Assembly (NCBI RefSeq): GCF_002222635.1
Contig: NZ_CP022415.1
Span: forward strand, 1,612,001-1,676,000
Direction: 5' to 3'
Length of the DNA stretch: 64,000 nt
Origin: Pseudosulfitobacter pseudonitzschiae
GTDB lineage: Bacteria; Pseudomonadota; Alphaproteobacteria; Rhodobacterales; Rhodobacteraceae
Shown here: piece by piece, positions 1 through 9,483 of the stretch
Numbering within the stretch: position 1 is the stretch's first letter
Layout of the letters: every line of letters begins with the position of its first letter
Position numbers and translations under genes: made by a program
The notes under the pieces: generated by a model
The model's database searches: none
The model's input: only the letters and a program-made list of their open reading frames with translations
Told to the model about the DNA's origin: nothing

Positions 1-517
<517 letters not shown>

Positions 518-620
518 CTATTTCACGGGATGGTCGGGAAGAAAAGGGCAAATGGCCGATTGCATGGCAGCTTTGCCTGCGCAATCCTCGGACCACCACC
601 TTTGAAAAGGAACCGCCCGG

Positions 621-1574
621 ATGCCCAATGCCTATGACAGCGGACGACTGAACCTGCCCTTTGTCGGCATCTCGACCTTTGCCAAGCGCCCCCACCAGCC
701 GGACTGGTACGCGCTGGAGGCCGACGTGGCCATTCTGGGCGCACCCTTTGATGCGGGCACCCAATGGCGGGCCGGTGCGCGGTTCGGGCCGCGCGGGGTG
801 CGCGAGGCGTCTACGCTTTTCAGTTTCGGACACGCGGGCGCCTATGACCACGAGGACGACGTCACCTATCTGCCCGCATCGGTGCGGATCGTGGACATGG
901 GCGATGCCGATATCATCCACACCGACACCGAAAGCAGCCACGCCAACATCGAAGCAGGCGTGCGTGCGGCGCTGGCGGCAGGTGCCCTGCCTGTGGTGAT
1001 CGGCGGCGATCATTCGGTCAACATTCCGTGCATCCGCGCCTTTGACGGTCAGGGCGACATTCACGTTCTGCAAATCGACGCGCATCTGGATTTTGTCGAT
1101 GAACGCCACGGTGTGCGCCACGGCCACGGCAACCCGATGCGCCGTGCCGCCGAACAGCCATTTGTCACCGGATTGACGCAGGTCGGCATTCGCAACGTGT
1201 CTTCCACAGCACGCGAAGGTTATGCAGATGCGTGCCAGATGGGCTCCGACATTATTTCGGTCCGGCAGGCGCGCAAGATGGGCACGCAGGCCTTGCTAGC
1301 ACGGATACCCGCAGGGGCGCGGCTGTATATCACCATCGACATCGACGCCTTTTGCCCGTCGATCGCTCCGGGCACCGGCACGCCCAGCCACGGTGGATTT
1401 CTGTATTACGAAGTGTTGGAATTGCTACAGGGTGTTGCACAAGCGCACGAGGTGGTGGGAATTGATCTGGTTGAAGTGGCGCCCGACTATGACCCCACAG
1501 GATCAACCACCGTGCTTGCCGCGCAGGTGCTGTTGAACCTGCTGGGGTTCATTTTCCACGCAAGGGGCAATTAG
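621..1574 (+). CDS. speB: agmatinase (arginase/ureohydrolase family)
   Basis: This is a ureohydrolase that probably hydrolyses agmatine to putrescine and urea in the cytoplasm. The family's manganese motifs are present: GGDHS (residues 128-132), DAHLD (153-157) and DIDAFCPSIAPGTGTP (240-255). The length of 317 aa is normal. The start follows an AAAAGGAA ribosome site. Guanidinobutyrase or another guanidino-acid specificity cannot be excluded, because the substrate loop is not diagnostic from sequence alone. The gene stands alone between guaB and the RACo-like gene, with no arginine decarboxylase nearby in the window. Confidence 0.85.
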   Translation: MPNAYDSGRLNLPFVGISTFAKRPHQPDWYALEADVAILGAPFDAGTQWRAGARFGPRGVREASTLFSFGHAGAYDHEDDVTYLPASVRIVDMGDADIIHTDTESSHANIEAGVRAALAAGALPVVIGGDHSVNIPCIRAFDGQGDIHVLQIDAHLDFVDERHGVRHGHGNPMRRAAEQPFVTGLTQVGIRNVSSTAREGYADACQMGSDIISVRQARKMGTQALLARIPAGARLYITIDIDAFCPSIAPGTGTPSHGGFLYYEVLELLQGVAQAHEVVGIDLVEVAPDYDPTGSTTVLAAQVLLNLLGFIFHARGN

Positions 1575-1598
1575 AACCCGACCGCACTGCCCCTGCAA

Positions 1599-1608
1599 AT
1601 GACGTCAT
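1599..1608. promoter_or_regulatory. 10-bp perfect palindrome in the promoter region of the RACo-like gene
   Basis: The sequence ATGACGTCAT lies 83 bp upstream of the RACo-like start, in the 116-bp gap after the agmatinase gene. A perfect palindrome in this position could be an operator half-pair, but I recognise no regulator for it and it could be chance. Confidence 0.2.
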
Positions 1609-1690
1609 CAGTGTCGTTTGTGCCGCTCTTTGCCTTTCGCTTTGCCGCCAGTGCCCTATGTTCGCGACAACACTCAGGCAAGGCACGTTC

Positions 1691-3745
1691 ATGAGCACCG
1701 ATACCTCCCAAGATCCTCTCGTTGTTTTTACCCCCTCGGGCAAGCGCGGACGCTTTGCCAAAGGCACCCCGATCCTGACCGCTGCACGACAGCTGGGCGT
1801 TGATCTGGACAGCGTCTGTGGCGGGCGCGGCATTTGCAGCAAATGTCAGGTAACCCCCAGCTATGGCCAGTTCTCCAAACACGGCGTCACCGTCCAAGAA
1901 GACGCACTAAGCGCATGGAACAGCGTCGAAGAACGCTATAAATCCAAACGCGGCATGATTGACGGCCGCCGTTTGGGGTGTCAGGCCACGGTGCAAGGCG
2001 ACGTGGTCGTTGATGTGCCACCCGAAAGTCAGGTCCACAAGCAGGTGGTCCGCAAACGCGCCGAGGCGCGCGATATCGTCATGAACCCCTCGACAAAATT
2101 GTTCTACGTCGAGGTTCAGCAACCCGACATGCACGATCCCTCGGGCGATCTGGAACGGCTGCGCGACGCGTTGCGCGACCAATGGCAACTGGACAACGTC
2201 CACGCCGACCTGCACATCCTGCAAACCATGCAACCGGTGCTGCGCAAAGGCGACTGGAAAGTCACAGTCGCGGTCCATCTTGGCGATCGTGAAAACGCAC
2301 CGCGCATCATGCACATCTGGCCGGGATATTACGAAGGTTCGGTTTACGGGCTTGCCGTCGATCTGGGGTCGACCACCATCGCGGCGCACCTGTGCGATCT
2401 GCACTCGGGTGTAGTGGTGGCCTCGTCCGGTATCATGAACCCGCAAATCCGCTTTGGCGAAGACCTGATGAGCCGCGTCAGCTATTCGATGATGAACGCG
2501 GGCGGCGCGCAGGAAATGACCGTCGCCGTGCGCGAGGGGATGAATGCACTGTTCACCCAGATCAGCACCGAAGCCGCCATCGACAAGGCACTGATCGTGG
2601 ACGCTGTCTTTGTGTGTAATCCGGTGATGCACCACCTGTTTCTGGGCATTGACCCGTTCGAACTGGGTCAGGCTCCCTTTGCGCTTGCCACATCGAACAG
2701 CCTGCGCCTGCGGGCCGACGATCTGGATCTGAACATCCATCCTTCGGCGCGGGTCTATCTGTTGCCCTGCATTGCGGGTCATGTGGGTGCGGATGCCGCC
2801 GCCGTCGCACTGTCCGAAGCACCCGACAAATCCGAAGACCTTGTGCTGGTGGTTGATGTGGGCACCAACGCCGAAATCCTGCTGGGCAACCGCGAAAAGG
2901 TGCTGGCGTGTTCTTCGCCCACCGGCCCCGCCTTTGAAGGTGCGCAGATCAGCAGCGGCCAGCGCGCCGCCCCCGGCGCCATCGAGCGGGTCGAGATCGA
3001 CCCGATCACCAAAGAACCGCGCTTTCGCGTGATCGGCAGCGATGTGTGGTCTGACGAAGACGGCTTTGACGAAGCCATCGCAGGTTCGGGCGTCACCGGC
3101 ATCTGCGGCTCGGGCATCATCGAACTGGTGGCTGAAATGCGCATGGCCGGTATCGTCGACGCCCCCGGACTGATCGGCACGCCCGAGCAGACCGGCACCG
3201 AACGCTGTTTTCTGGACGGGCGCACCTATTCCTATCTGGTCTATGATGCCACGGCTCGCGGCGGCCCGCGCATCACCGTAACCAACCGCGATATCCGCGA
3301 AATCCAGATGGCCAAGGCGGCGCTGTATTCCGGTGCACGTCTGCTGATGGACAAATTTGGCGTCGACAAAGTGGACCGCATTGTGCTGGCCGGAGCCTTT
3401 GGCGCGCATATCTCGCCCAAACACGCGATGGTTCTGGGCATGATCCCCGATGCACCGCTGGACAAAGTCACCTCGGCGGGCAACGCCGCAGGCACCGGTG
3501 CGCGCATCGCCTTGCTGAACCGCGATGCGCGAATGGAGATCGAGGAAACCGTGCGCGCCATCCACAAGGTTGAAACCGCGATCGAGCCGCGCTTTCAAGA
3601 GCATTTCGTAAACGCCAGCGCCATTCCCAACTCGGTCGAGCCGTTCCCGATCCTCAATTCCATCGTGACCCTGCCCACGGCAACCTTCAACACCGGTGGT
3701 GGCGACAAATCCGACGGCGGTCGCCGCAGGCGAAGACGCGAATGA
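1691..3745 (+). CDS. RACo-like [2Fe-2S]/ASKHA corrinoid-protein reductive activator (DUF4445 family)
   Basis: Proteins of this family re-reduce the cobalt of inactivated corrinoid methyltransferase proteins at the expense of ATP. An N-terminal ferredoxin-like domain carries cysteines C43, C49, C52 and C97 in a C-x5-C-x2-C...C pattern. After a linker, an ASKHA (actin-like ATPase) domain follows with phosphate-binding stretches AVDLGSTTI (about 222-230) and VVDVGTNAEILL (about 387-398). The extreme C-terminus is an unusual arginine-rich tail after GGGDKSDGG. The ATG at 1691 (684 aa) is preferred over one at 1658 because the homologous domain starts a few residues later. The stop overlaps the next start by ATGA. 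No corrinoid protein or methyltransferase partner lies in the window, so its target is unknown here. Confidence 0.85.
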   Translation: MSTDTSQDPLVVFTPSGKRGRFAKGTPILTAARQLGVDLDSVCGGRGICSKCQVTPSYGQFSKHGVTVQEDALSAWNSVEERYKSKRGMIDGRRLGCQATVQGDVVVDVPPESQVHKQVVRKRAEARDIVMNPSTKLFYVEVQQPDMHDPSGDLERLRDALRDQWQLDNVHADLHILQTMQPVLRKGDWKVTVAVHLGDRENAPRIMHIWPGYYEGSVYGLAVDLGSTTIAAHLCDLHSGVVVASSGIMNPQIRFGEDLMSRVSYSMMNAGGAQEMTVAVREGMNALFTQISTEAAIDKALIVDAVFVCNPVMHHLFLGIDPFELGQAPFALATSNSLRLRADDLDLNIHPSARVYLLPCIAGHVGADAAAVALSEAPDKSEDLVLVVDVGTNAEILLGNREKVLACSSPTGPAFEGAQISSGQRAAPGAIERVEIDPITKEPRFRVIGSDVWSDEDGFDEAIAGSGVTGICGSGIIELVAEMRMAGIVDAPGLIGTPEQTGTERCFLDGRTYSYLVYDATARGGPRITVTNRDIREIQMAKAALYSGARLLMDKFGVDKVDRIVLAGAFGAHISPKHAMVLGMIPDAPLDKVTSAGNAAGTGARIALLNRDARMEIEETVRAIHKVETAIEPRFQEHFVNASAIPNSVEPFPILNSIVTLPTATFNTGGGDKSDGGRRRRRRE

Positions 3746-4578
3746 CCGACAATTCGGAACAGGCAGCGTTCTGGTCTTCGGATGTGGGGCGCAAATGGGT
3801 GACTCACCAGCACGGGCTGGATCAGGTGATGGGCCCCGTTCTGGATGTGATACTGGAACACGCCGATCTGCAAACCGGTGAAACCGTGATCGACATCGGC
3901 TGTGGCGCCGGTGCTGCGACCTTGCGCGCGGCGCAGGCCGTGGGGCCCAAAGGCACGGTGCATGCCTATGATATCTCGCCCGTCTTGCTGGAACTGGCAG
4001 CAGCGCGCACCGCCCACCTGCCCCAAGTCACGCTGATCGAGACAGACGCGCAGGTTCATGTCTTTGCACAAGGTCAAGCAGATGCGCTGATCTCTCGCTT
4101 TGGCGTCATGTTTTTTGCCGACACCACAGTTGCCTTTGCCAACATTGCCCGCGCGCTGCGCCCCGGCGGACGTATGGTCATGGCCGCATGGGGGCCTGCG
4201 CATCTGAACCCGTGGTTCATGGAGCCCGCCCGCGTCGCCCGCGAACGTCTTGGCACCCCGTCAAAAGTTGACCGCACCCTGCCCGGCCCCTTTGCCTTTG
4301 AGGACGCGGGCCGCGTGACCCGCCTGTTGGGCGCTGCCGGCCTGGATGTGACAGTGACGCCGGTTGATCTGCGTCTGGGCGCATTGGACACACTCGACGC
4401 GTTGGCCGAGCAAAGCTGCCACATCGGACCTGCCTCGGGTATCATGCGCGAATTCAACGCAACCGACGCCGACTGCAAAGCAATCCACAAGGGCATCGCT
4501 CAGGCATTCACGGCTTTTGACAGCCCGGATGGCGTTCGGGTGCCCGCACGCATCAATCTGATCACTGCGCGGGTCTGA
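3742..4578 (+). CDS. class I SAM-dependent methyltransferase (UbiE-like)
   Basis: This 278-aa cytoplasmic methyltransferase has the SAM-binding motif I VIDIGCGAGAATL (residues 49-61), followed by an acidic strand-2 region around DIS and a later ARALRPGGRMVMAAWGP stretch typical of UbiE/COQ5-like enzymes. It overlaps the RACo-like gene by four bases, so the two are almost certainly cotranscribed and translationally coupled. That link suggests a role near corrinoid or one-carbon metabolism, but the substrate cannot be read from the sequence. It converges with the small ORF on the opposite strand with no spacer. Confidence 0.8.
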   Translation: MTDNSEQAAFWSSDVGRKWVTHQHGLDQVMGPVLDVILEHADLQTGETVIDIGCGAGAATLRAAQAVGPKGTVHAYDISPVLLELAAARTAHLPQVTLIETDAQVHVFAQGQADALISRFGVMFFADTTVAFANIARALRPGGRMVMAAWGPAHLNPWFMEPARVARERLGTPSKVDRTLPGPFAFEDAGRVTRLLGAAGLDVTVTPVDLRLGALDTLDALAEQSCHIGPASGIMREFNATDADCKAIHKGIAQAFTAFDSPDGVRVPARINLITARV

Positions 4579-4842
4579 TCAGTCGTTCCTGCCTGCCACA
4601 ACGCGCTCTTCCTCGGCAATGGCAGCACGCACCATATTATACGGCGCGTCCATGTCGGCACAATTTCTGCGGGCCCGCGCTATCAGGGTTTTCATCCGCC
4701 GTTTCGTGCTATCAAAAGGTGTAGAAAACGCATTCGGCCCCACCAGATCACGCATCCCCGGCATATATAAAAACGCAGGCTTGCCCGCAGGGTATCCCTC
4801 AACCAGTTCATCAACCAGCGCGGTGGCCACGTCTTCGGTCAT
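4579..4842 (-). CDS. small conserved protein of unknown function (87 aa)
   Basis: I do not recognise a named domain. The 87-aa product is soluble and charged. It begins MTEDVATALVDELVEGY and has a C-terminal half rich in arginine and alanine, probably helical (MKTLIARARRN..., VRAAIAEEERVVAG). Codon usage matches the neighbours and the ORF abuts the methyltransferase stop exactly, which supports it being real. The promoter would lie in the gap before the tRNA gene. Confidence 0.65.
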   Translation of the reverse strand: MTEDVATALVDELVEGYPAGKPAFLYMPGMRDLVGPNAFSTPFDSTKRRMKTLIARARRNCADMDAPYNMVRAAIAEEERVVAGRND

Positions 4843-4865
4843 TTGTGTCCTCCCGCAAATCCCGA

Positions 4866-4894
4866 TTGACGCCTCTTGGGTCAGCCGTTATCTC
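4866..4894 (+). promoter_or_regulatory. sigma-70-type promoter for tRNA-Gly(CCC)
   Basis: A -35 box TTGACG (4866-4871) is separated by exactly 17 bp from a -10 box TATCTC (4889-4894). The first base of the mature tRNA is at 4906, so initiation near 4901 would give a very short leader. Position and spacing make this a convincing stable-RNA promoter. Confidence 0.65.
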
Positions 4895-4905
4895 TCCCGC
4901 CTGCG

Positions 4906-4979
4906 GCGGGTATGGTGAAAAGGTATCACGGCAGCTTCCCAAGCTTTAGTTACGAGTTCGATTCTCGTTACCCGCTCCA
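4906..4979 (+). tRNA. tRNA-Gly, anticodon CCC
   Basis: The 74-nt gene folds as a normal cloverleaf. The acceptor stem GCGGGTA pairs with TACCCGC, followed by discriminator T and an encoded CCA. The D arm has GTGA/TCAC. The anticodon loop TTCCCAA gives anticodon CCC, and the T arm is ACGAG/CTCGT with loop TTCGATT. The anticodon stem is weak at its base (one mismatch and one G-T pair). It reads GGG codons. A decayed RTX-type gene lies just downstream on the other strand. Confidence 0.93.
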
Positions 4980-5034
4980 GTCTCATTATCAAGCACGGCA
5001 GGCGAATTTACACTATATAGACGTGCCTTTGCGA

Positions 5035-5430
5035 TCAAAATTCGAAATTCGTCGCCCGGAGTGTGGTGTGATCGACCCCGACCAGCAAAATCGTCACGTC
5101 ATCAAAGGCTATCAGCACATCGTTGCCCGGACCGCCAAGCGCGCCTCCCCCACCTGTAACTGCGACAAAGCCGCTTTTGCGCAGGGCACAGATGTCGGGA
5201 TGACAGGCAGAGTTGCTTGGCACGATCTGCGGTGAAACAATGCCCGTTTGCGCATCATAGATATGCGCCACCGCATTGCCGCATCGCAGCGACGGGCATA
5301 CTCCCCTCGTGCGGCGGGGCGCATGTCACCCCGAACGCACCATCGGTCAGGGATGCGACCTCGCCCGACCCTTGGTGCCTGTGGTGGCGGTGTTGATGGT
5401 GAATTCCGGCGGATTACGCTTCCACGACAT
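5035..5430 (-). pseudogene. relic of an RTX/hemolysin-type calcium-binding secreted protein
   Basis: Three reading frames on the minus strand carry pieces of one protein type. The first starts MSWKRNPPEFTINTATTGT. A second frame continues GEVASLTDGAFGVT. A third frame has AHIYDAQTGIVSPQIVPSN and, after a gap, GGPGNDVLIAFDDVTILLVG through to NFEF and a stop at 5035. The order FTINT-TTG / GEVASLTDGAF-VT / A-IYDA-TG matches the repeat units of large type I-secreted RTX proteins. The GNDV...LLVGVD ending matches their C-terminal secretion region. At least two frameshifts plus an internal deletion make it non-functional. Family assignment is from pattern recognition only. Confidence 0.6.
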
Positions 5431-5569
5431 GTACGGCCCCTGATCTGATGCGGCCCGGGGTCGGAGGCTGTGCGCGCAGCCAGTCTAAAGCAATCAGGGC
5501 ATCAGACAGCCATTGGGGCAGGCCTGTCACCCAATTTCAATCAAAGAACGAATGCCCCGGCACAAATGC
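5431..5569. other. non-coding gap downstream of dmdB
   Basis: I see no credible gene here. It separates the RTX relic from the dmdB terminator and may contain further unrecognisable remains of the same decayed gene. Confidence 0.4.
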
Positions 5570-5570
5570 A

Positions 5571-5600
5571 AAAGGGGCAGCGCTGCCTGCAGCTGCCCCT
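5571..5600 (-). terminator. Rho-independent terminator of dmdB
   Basis: On the minus strand, 24 nt after the dmdB stop, a 9-bp stem AGGGGCAGC/GCTGCCCCT with a 10-nt loop is followed by TTTTGC. The position and U-tract fit an intrinsic terminator. Confidence 0.75.
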
Positions 5601-5624
5601 ATTGTATTGCGCGTCCGACCGGCC

Positions 5625-7244
5625 TCAGCCCATCAGAATATCGCCGAACTCCTCGCGCAGATTGCGTTTCAGAACCTTGCCCGTCGCATTGCGGGGCAGC
5701 ACATCGGTAAAGACCACGCGGTCGGGGATTTGCCATTTTGCGATCTTATCGTCGAAGATCGCCAGCACTTCTTCTTCCGACGGCTCCTGCCCCTCGACCT
5801 TGACCGCGACCAGAACGGGGCGTTCGTCCCATTTCTCGTGTCGCGCCCCGATCACGGCAGCATCGGCCAGCTTGGGGTGCGCAATCGCGATGTTTTCCAG
5901 ATCAACCGAACTGATCCACTCGCCCCCCGACTTGATGATGTCCTTGGACCGGTCCTTGATGCTCAGATAACCATCGGCATCCAGCGTGGCCACATCGCCG
6001 GTGTCGAACCAGCCATTTGTCAGGGTCTCGTCGGTGGACAGGCCAAAATAGCTGTCAAGAATCCAGTGCCCGCGCACGTGCAGATCGCCCTGTGTCTTGC
6101 CATCCGTGGCCAGCGTTTCGCCGTTCTCGTCGACAATCTTCAACTCGACACCAAAGGGCGGACGACCTTGGTTTTCACGCATCTTGAACCGTTCGTCATC
6201 GCTCAGCACGTCATGTTTCGCCAGCAACTGGTTGATCGAGCCCAAGGGCGACATTTCGGTCATGCCCCATGCGTGGATCGTCTCCACGCCAAAGTTCTCG
6301 CGGAAGGCGGTGATCATTGACGGCGGACAGGCCGACCCACCAATGACGGTGCGTTGCAGCGACGCCAGTTTGCTGCCGGATTTCAGCGCCTCGTTCACCA
6401 GACCCAGCCAGATCGTCGGCACGCCCAAAGCAACCGACACCTCGTAATCGTCGATCAGCTTGACCAGCGATGCACCATCCAGCCCCGGACCCGGCAACAC
6501 CATCGACGCACCGGTCAAGGCACAGGCATAGGGCGTGCCCCACGCGTTGACGTGGAACATCGGCACCACAGGCAGCACCCGCTTGGTCGCCGAGATGTCC
6601 AGACTGTCGGGCAGCGCCGCCACAAGGCTGTGCAGCACGGTCGAGCGGTGGGAATATAGAACACCCTTGGGGTTGCCGGTGGTGCCCGACGTATAGCACA
6701 GCGACGAGGCGGTGTTTTCGTCCAGATCGGGCCATTCGAAACCGGCATCGCCGGTGGCAATCAACTCGTCATAGAACTGCAAACCGTCCAGCGCGGCGGC
6801 GGCTTCTTCGTCGCGGCCTTCCAGCAGCACCACATGCTTGAGGTTGGGACATTTGTCGCGGATCGCGGCCACCAGCGGCACGAATGTCTTGTCGATAAAC
6901 AGCACCTGATCATCGGCGTGGTTGATTATATAAACCAGCTGCTCGGGGAACAGGCGCGGGTTGATCGTATGGCAGACAAAACCTGCACCGGACACGCCAA
7001 AGTAAATCTCGAGGTGGCGGCGGTTGTTCCACGCGATCGTGCCGCACCGCGCCTGCGGGTCAAGACCCAGCTTGGTCAGCGCATCGCCCAACCGGTGCGC
7101 ATTGTCGCCCACCTCGCGCCATGTTGTCGTCTCGACACCCCCCGAGGTCTGAACAGAAAAAATTCCGGTGTCCCCGTGATACCGCGCGGCGTGATCAACC
7201 AGCGAAGAAATCGTCAAGGGGGAAGTCATCATTTGGCCCAGCAT
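5625..7244 (-). CDS. dmdB: 3-(methylthio)propionyl-CoA ligase DmdB / medium-chain acyl-CoA synthetase
   Basis: This AMP-forming ligase probably activates methylmercaptopropionate, the product of DMSP demethylation, and other short or medium-chain acids to CoA thioesters. Its start MLGQMMTSPLTISSLVDHAA and overall 539-aa length match the Ruegeria DmdB type as I remember it. The adenylation core shows YTSGTTGNPKG (184-194), WGMTE (326-330), GWFDTGDVA and the C-terminal catalytic lysine in NATGK (about 523). The start at 7244 has a strong GAGGAGG ribosome site 5 nt upstream. It is divergent from a hot-dog thioesterase gene. No dmdA, dmdC or dmdD is in the window, so the DMSP role rests on similarity. 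Confidence 0.8.
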   Translation of the reverse strand: MLGQMMTSPLTISSLVDHAARYHGDTGIFSVQTSGGVETTTWREVGDNAHRLGDALTKLGLDPQARCGTIAWNNRRHLEIYFGVSGAGFVCHTINPRLFPEQLVYIINHADDQVLFIDKTFVPLVAAIRDKCPNLKHVVLLEGRDEEAAAALDGLQFYDELIATGDAGFEWPDLDENTASSLCYTSGTTGNPKGVLYSHRSTVLHSLVAALPDSLDISATKRVLPVVPMFHVNAWGTPYACALTGASMVLPGPGLDGASLVKLIDDYEVSVALGVPTIWLGLVNEALKSGSKLASLQRTVIGGSACPPSMITAFRENFGVETIHAWGMTEMSPLGSINQLLAKHDVLSDDERFKMRENQGRPPFGVELKIVDENGETLATDGKTQGDLHVRGHWILDSYFGLSTDETLTNGWFDTGDVATLDADGYLSIKDRSKDIIKSGGEWISSVDLENIAIAHPKLADAAVIGARHEKWDERPVLVAVKVEGQEPSEEEVLAIFDDKIAKWQIPDRVVFTDVLPRNATGKVLKRNLREEFGDILMG

Positions 7245-7379
7245 CGGTACCTCCTCAATAGCACACCGAGGCGCGCCGCCCGACCTGTTGTCCCGCGTTC
7301 GCAATCCTCCCGTTGCGAACAACTGTGCCAAGCTGCTGCGGGGCTTGCAAGCGCGCTCGTTCAGATTTACGCATCGTCA

Positions 7380-7853
7380 ATGGCCATCCCATACCACACC
7401 CCGCTTAGCGCCCCGCAGCAAGCCAGCCTTGGGATCACCCAAACCGCACCTCTGGCGATTGCCGACCGCGTACACCACGACGATCTGGACACGCTGAACC
7501 ACGTCAACAACACCCGCTATTTCGTCTGGTTCGAGCGGCTGCGCATCCGGCATATGCAAATGTATGGCATCGGCAGGTTGAATGACCCCGACAGCCCGCG
7601 CATCGTCATCCGCTCGGGCGAGATCCGCTTTGTCGAAGAAATCCGCGCGGGCACCGATTATGTCATCACCACCACGTGCAGCGCGCTGCGCACCACGTCG
7701 ATGACACTGGATCAGGTGATCTGGGCAGAGGGCCGCAAACGCGCCACCTTCAATTGTGTGATGGTGTTGCTGACGCAAGACGGCGCAAAACGCATGCCGA
7801 TCCCGCAGGACATCCGCCAGCGTTTGATTGCAGACGGAGCCGCGGAAAGCTGA
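7380..7853 (+). CDS. acyl-CoA thioesterase, hot-dog fold (4HBT family)
   Basis: The 157-aa protein has the 4-hydroxybenzoyl-CoA thioesterase signature DLDTLNHVNNTRYFVWFE (residues 35-52), with the asparagine and aspartate region used in catalysis. It would hydrolyse an acyl-CoA in the cytoplasm. It is divergent from dmdB, with about 135 bp between the starts, which suggests shared regulation but does not identify the substrate. The ATG at 7380 is the last reasonable start before the conserved fold; a longer N-terminus would run back through the dmdB promoter. Confidence 0.8.
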   Translation: MAIPYHTPLSAPQQASLGITQTAPLAIADRVHHDDLDTLNHVNNTRYFVWFERLRIRHMQMYGIGRLNDPDSPRIVIRSGEIRFVEEIRAGTDYVITTTCSALRTTSMTLDQVIWAEGRKRATFNCVMVLLTQDGAKRMPIPQDIRQRLIADGAAES

Positions 7854-7871
7854 ACCGCGCCTGCGGTTTTG
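7853..7871 (+). terminator. weak intrinsic terminator between convergent thioesterase and pgi
   Basis: Directly at the thioesterase stop, a 6-bp stem AACCGC/GCGGTT with a 4-nt loop is followed by TTG (TTTTG including the stem end). The stem is short, so strength is uncertain. Confidence 0.35.
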
Positions 7872-7896
7872 CGACAAAGGGCAGCGGTTGCGGGCG

Positions 7897-9480
7897 TCAG
7901 TCCCGATACCGGTGAATGAAATCAACCAGCCCGCGCGTCGATCCGTCCTTGTCCTGCGCACTGACCGTTCCCTCGACAACCGGCTGCAAGGCGGTGGCCA
8001 GTTCCTTGCCCAACTCGACCCCCCACTGATCGTAAGAGTTGATGCCCAAGATCACGCCCTCGACAAACACACGGTGCTCATACAGCGCCACGATCATGCC
8101 CAACGTCTCGGGGTCGAGTAACGGATAGACCAGCGTCACCGAAGGCCGGTTGCCCGGAAATACGCGGTGCGCCGCCTGCCGCTCCAGCTCGGCGCCCTCG
8201 AATTTATGTGCAACCGATGCGCGCGCAGCGTCCAGCGACCGACCGGTCATCAGCGCCTCGGATTGCGCCAGACAGTTGGCCACCAGCAGATCGTGGTGGT
8301 GCTTCAACTCGGACTCGTGGCCCTGGGCTGCAATCATGAACTCGCAAGGGATCACATCGGTGCCCTGATGGATCAGCTGATAGAACGCATGTTGCCCGTT
8401 GGTGCCGGCCGCACCCCAGACCACGGGGCCTGTCTCGACCGGAACGGGCTTGCCGTCCATCGTAACCGACTTACCGTTGCTTTCCATTTCCAGTTGCTGG
8501 AAATAGGCAGGCAGCAGCGCCAGCCGTTGATCATAGGGCAGCACCGCGCGGGTGGCGTGGCCCAGAACCTGCCGGTGCCACATGCCCACCAGAGCGTGCA
8601 CCAGCGGCATGTTTTCCACGCCCTCAGCGGCGCAGAAATGCCGGTCCATCGCCTGCCCGCCGCGCAGAAAGGCGTCAAAGGCCGCCGGACCCACGGCGAT
8701 CATCACCCCCAGACCGATCGGCCCCCACATCGAATAGCGTCCACCGACCCAATCCTCGAATCCAAACACACGTTCAGGCGGAATCCCGAATTCGGCAGTT
8801 TTCTCCAGATTGGTGGACAGCGCCGCGAATTGCGCCGACGGATCACCACCGTGGTCCTTCATCCAGGCCCGCGCGGTGCGGGCGTTGGTCATGGTTTCGA
8901 TGGTGGTAAAAGTCTTGGAGGCGACAATCACCAGCGTCGACCTGGCATCCAGCCCGCGCAGCGTGTCGGCGATGTGCGCGCCATCCACGTTGGATACGAA
9001 ATGAACCCGAGGCCCGTCATGATAGGGCGCCAGCGCCTTGACAGCCATCGCAGGCCCAAGGTCCGAACCGCCGATACCTATGTTGATGACGTCCGTCACA
9101 TCCGATCCGCGCACAGCATCAGCATAGGCACGCATCCGCGCCAACGTGTCCAGAATTCCGGGCATCACGTCATTGCCGTCCACCTCGACCGCGCCGCCAT
9201 CCAGATTGCGCAGGGCAGTGTGCAGCACCGCGCGGCCTTCGGTGTCATTGATGGGGGCGCCCGCAAACATCGCGTCGCGTTTCGCCTTCCAGGTCGATGC
9301 CTCTGCCAGTGCCAGCAGTTGATCGCGAGTCTCGGCGTCAATATTGGTTTTGGAGTAGTCCAGCCGCATGTCACCCGTTTGTACACTGAACGTATCGGCG
9401 CGGTCGGGGTCAGTCTGAAACAGCTCCAGCATATGGCGATCAGCCACGGCTGCGGCTTTGGTTTTCAGGTCAGTCCACAT
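7897..9480 (-). CDS. pgi: glucose-6-phosphate isomerase
   Basis: Interconverts glucose 6-phosphate and fructose 6-phosphate. The 527-aa protein carries the sugar-phosphate-binding stretch [12 protein letters not shown] (about 132-143), the [13 protein letters not shown] signature, and the later [16 protein letters not shown] and KHHHDLL regions expected for PGI. It is the last gene of the zwf-pgl-pgi operon, starting 3 nt after the pgl stop. In Rhodobacterales this cluster feeds glucose into the Entner-Doudoroff route; edd and eda are not in the window. Confidence 0.95.
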   Translation of the reverse strand: MWTDLKTKAAAVADRHMLELFQTDPDRADTFSVQTGDMRLDYSKTNIDAETRDQLLALAEASTWKAKRDAMFAGAPINDTEGRAVLHTALRNLDGGAVEVDGNDVMPGILDTLARMRAYADAVRGSDVTDVINIGIGGSDLGPAMAVKALAPYHDGPRVHFVSNVDGAHIADTLRGLDARSTLVIVASKTFTTIETMTNARTARAWMKDHGGDPSAQFAALSTNLEKTAEFGIPPERVFGFEDWVGGRYSMWGPIGLGVMIAVGPAAFDAFLRGGQAMDRHFCAAEGVENMPLVHALVGMWHRQVLGHATRAVLPYDQRLALLPAYFQQLEMESNGKSVTMDGKPVPVETGPVVWGAAGTNGQHAFYQLIHQGTDVIPCEFMIAAQGHESELKHHHDLLVANCLAQSEALMTGRSLDAARASVAHKFEGAELERQAAHRVFPGNRPSVTLVYPLLDPETLGMIVALYEHRVFVEGVILGINSYDQWGVELGKELATALQPVVEGTVSAQDKDGSTRGLVDFIHRYRD

Positions 9481-9483
9481 GGC

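Noticed and set aside
1907-3604. 565-codon open frame antisense to the RACo-like gene
   Set aside because: Shadow frame with no recognisable motif; the plus-strand protein has clear domains.
5248-5448. Plus-strand ORF over the RTX relic
   Set aside because: The minus-strand frames carry the recognisable protein pieces; the plus ORF has none.
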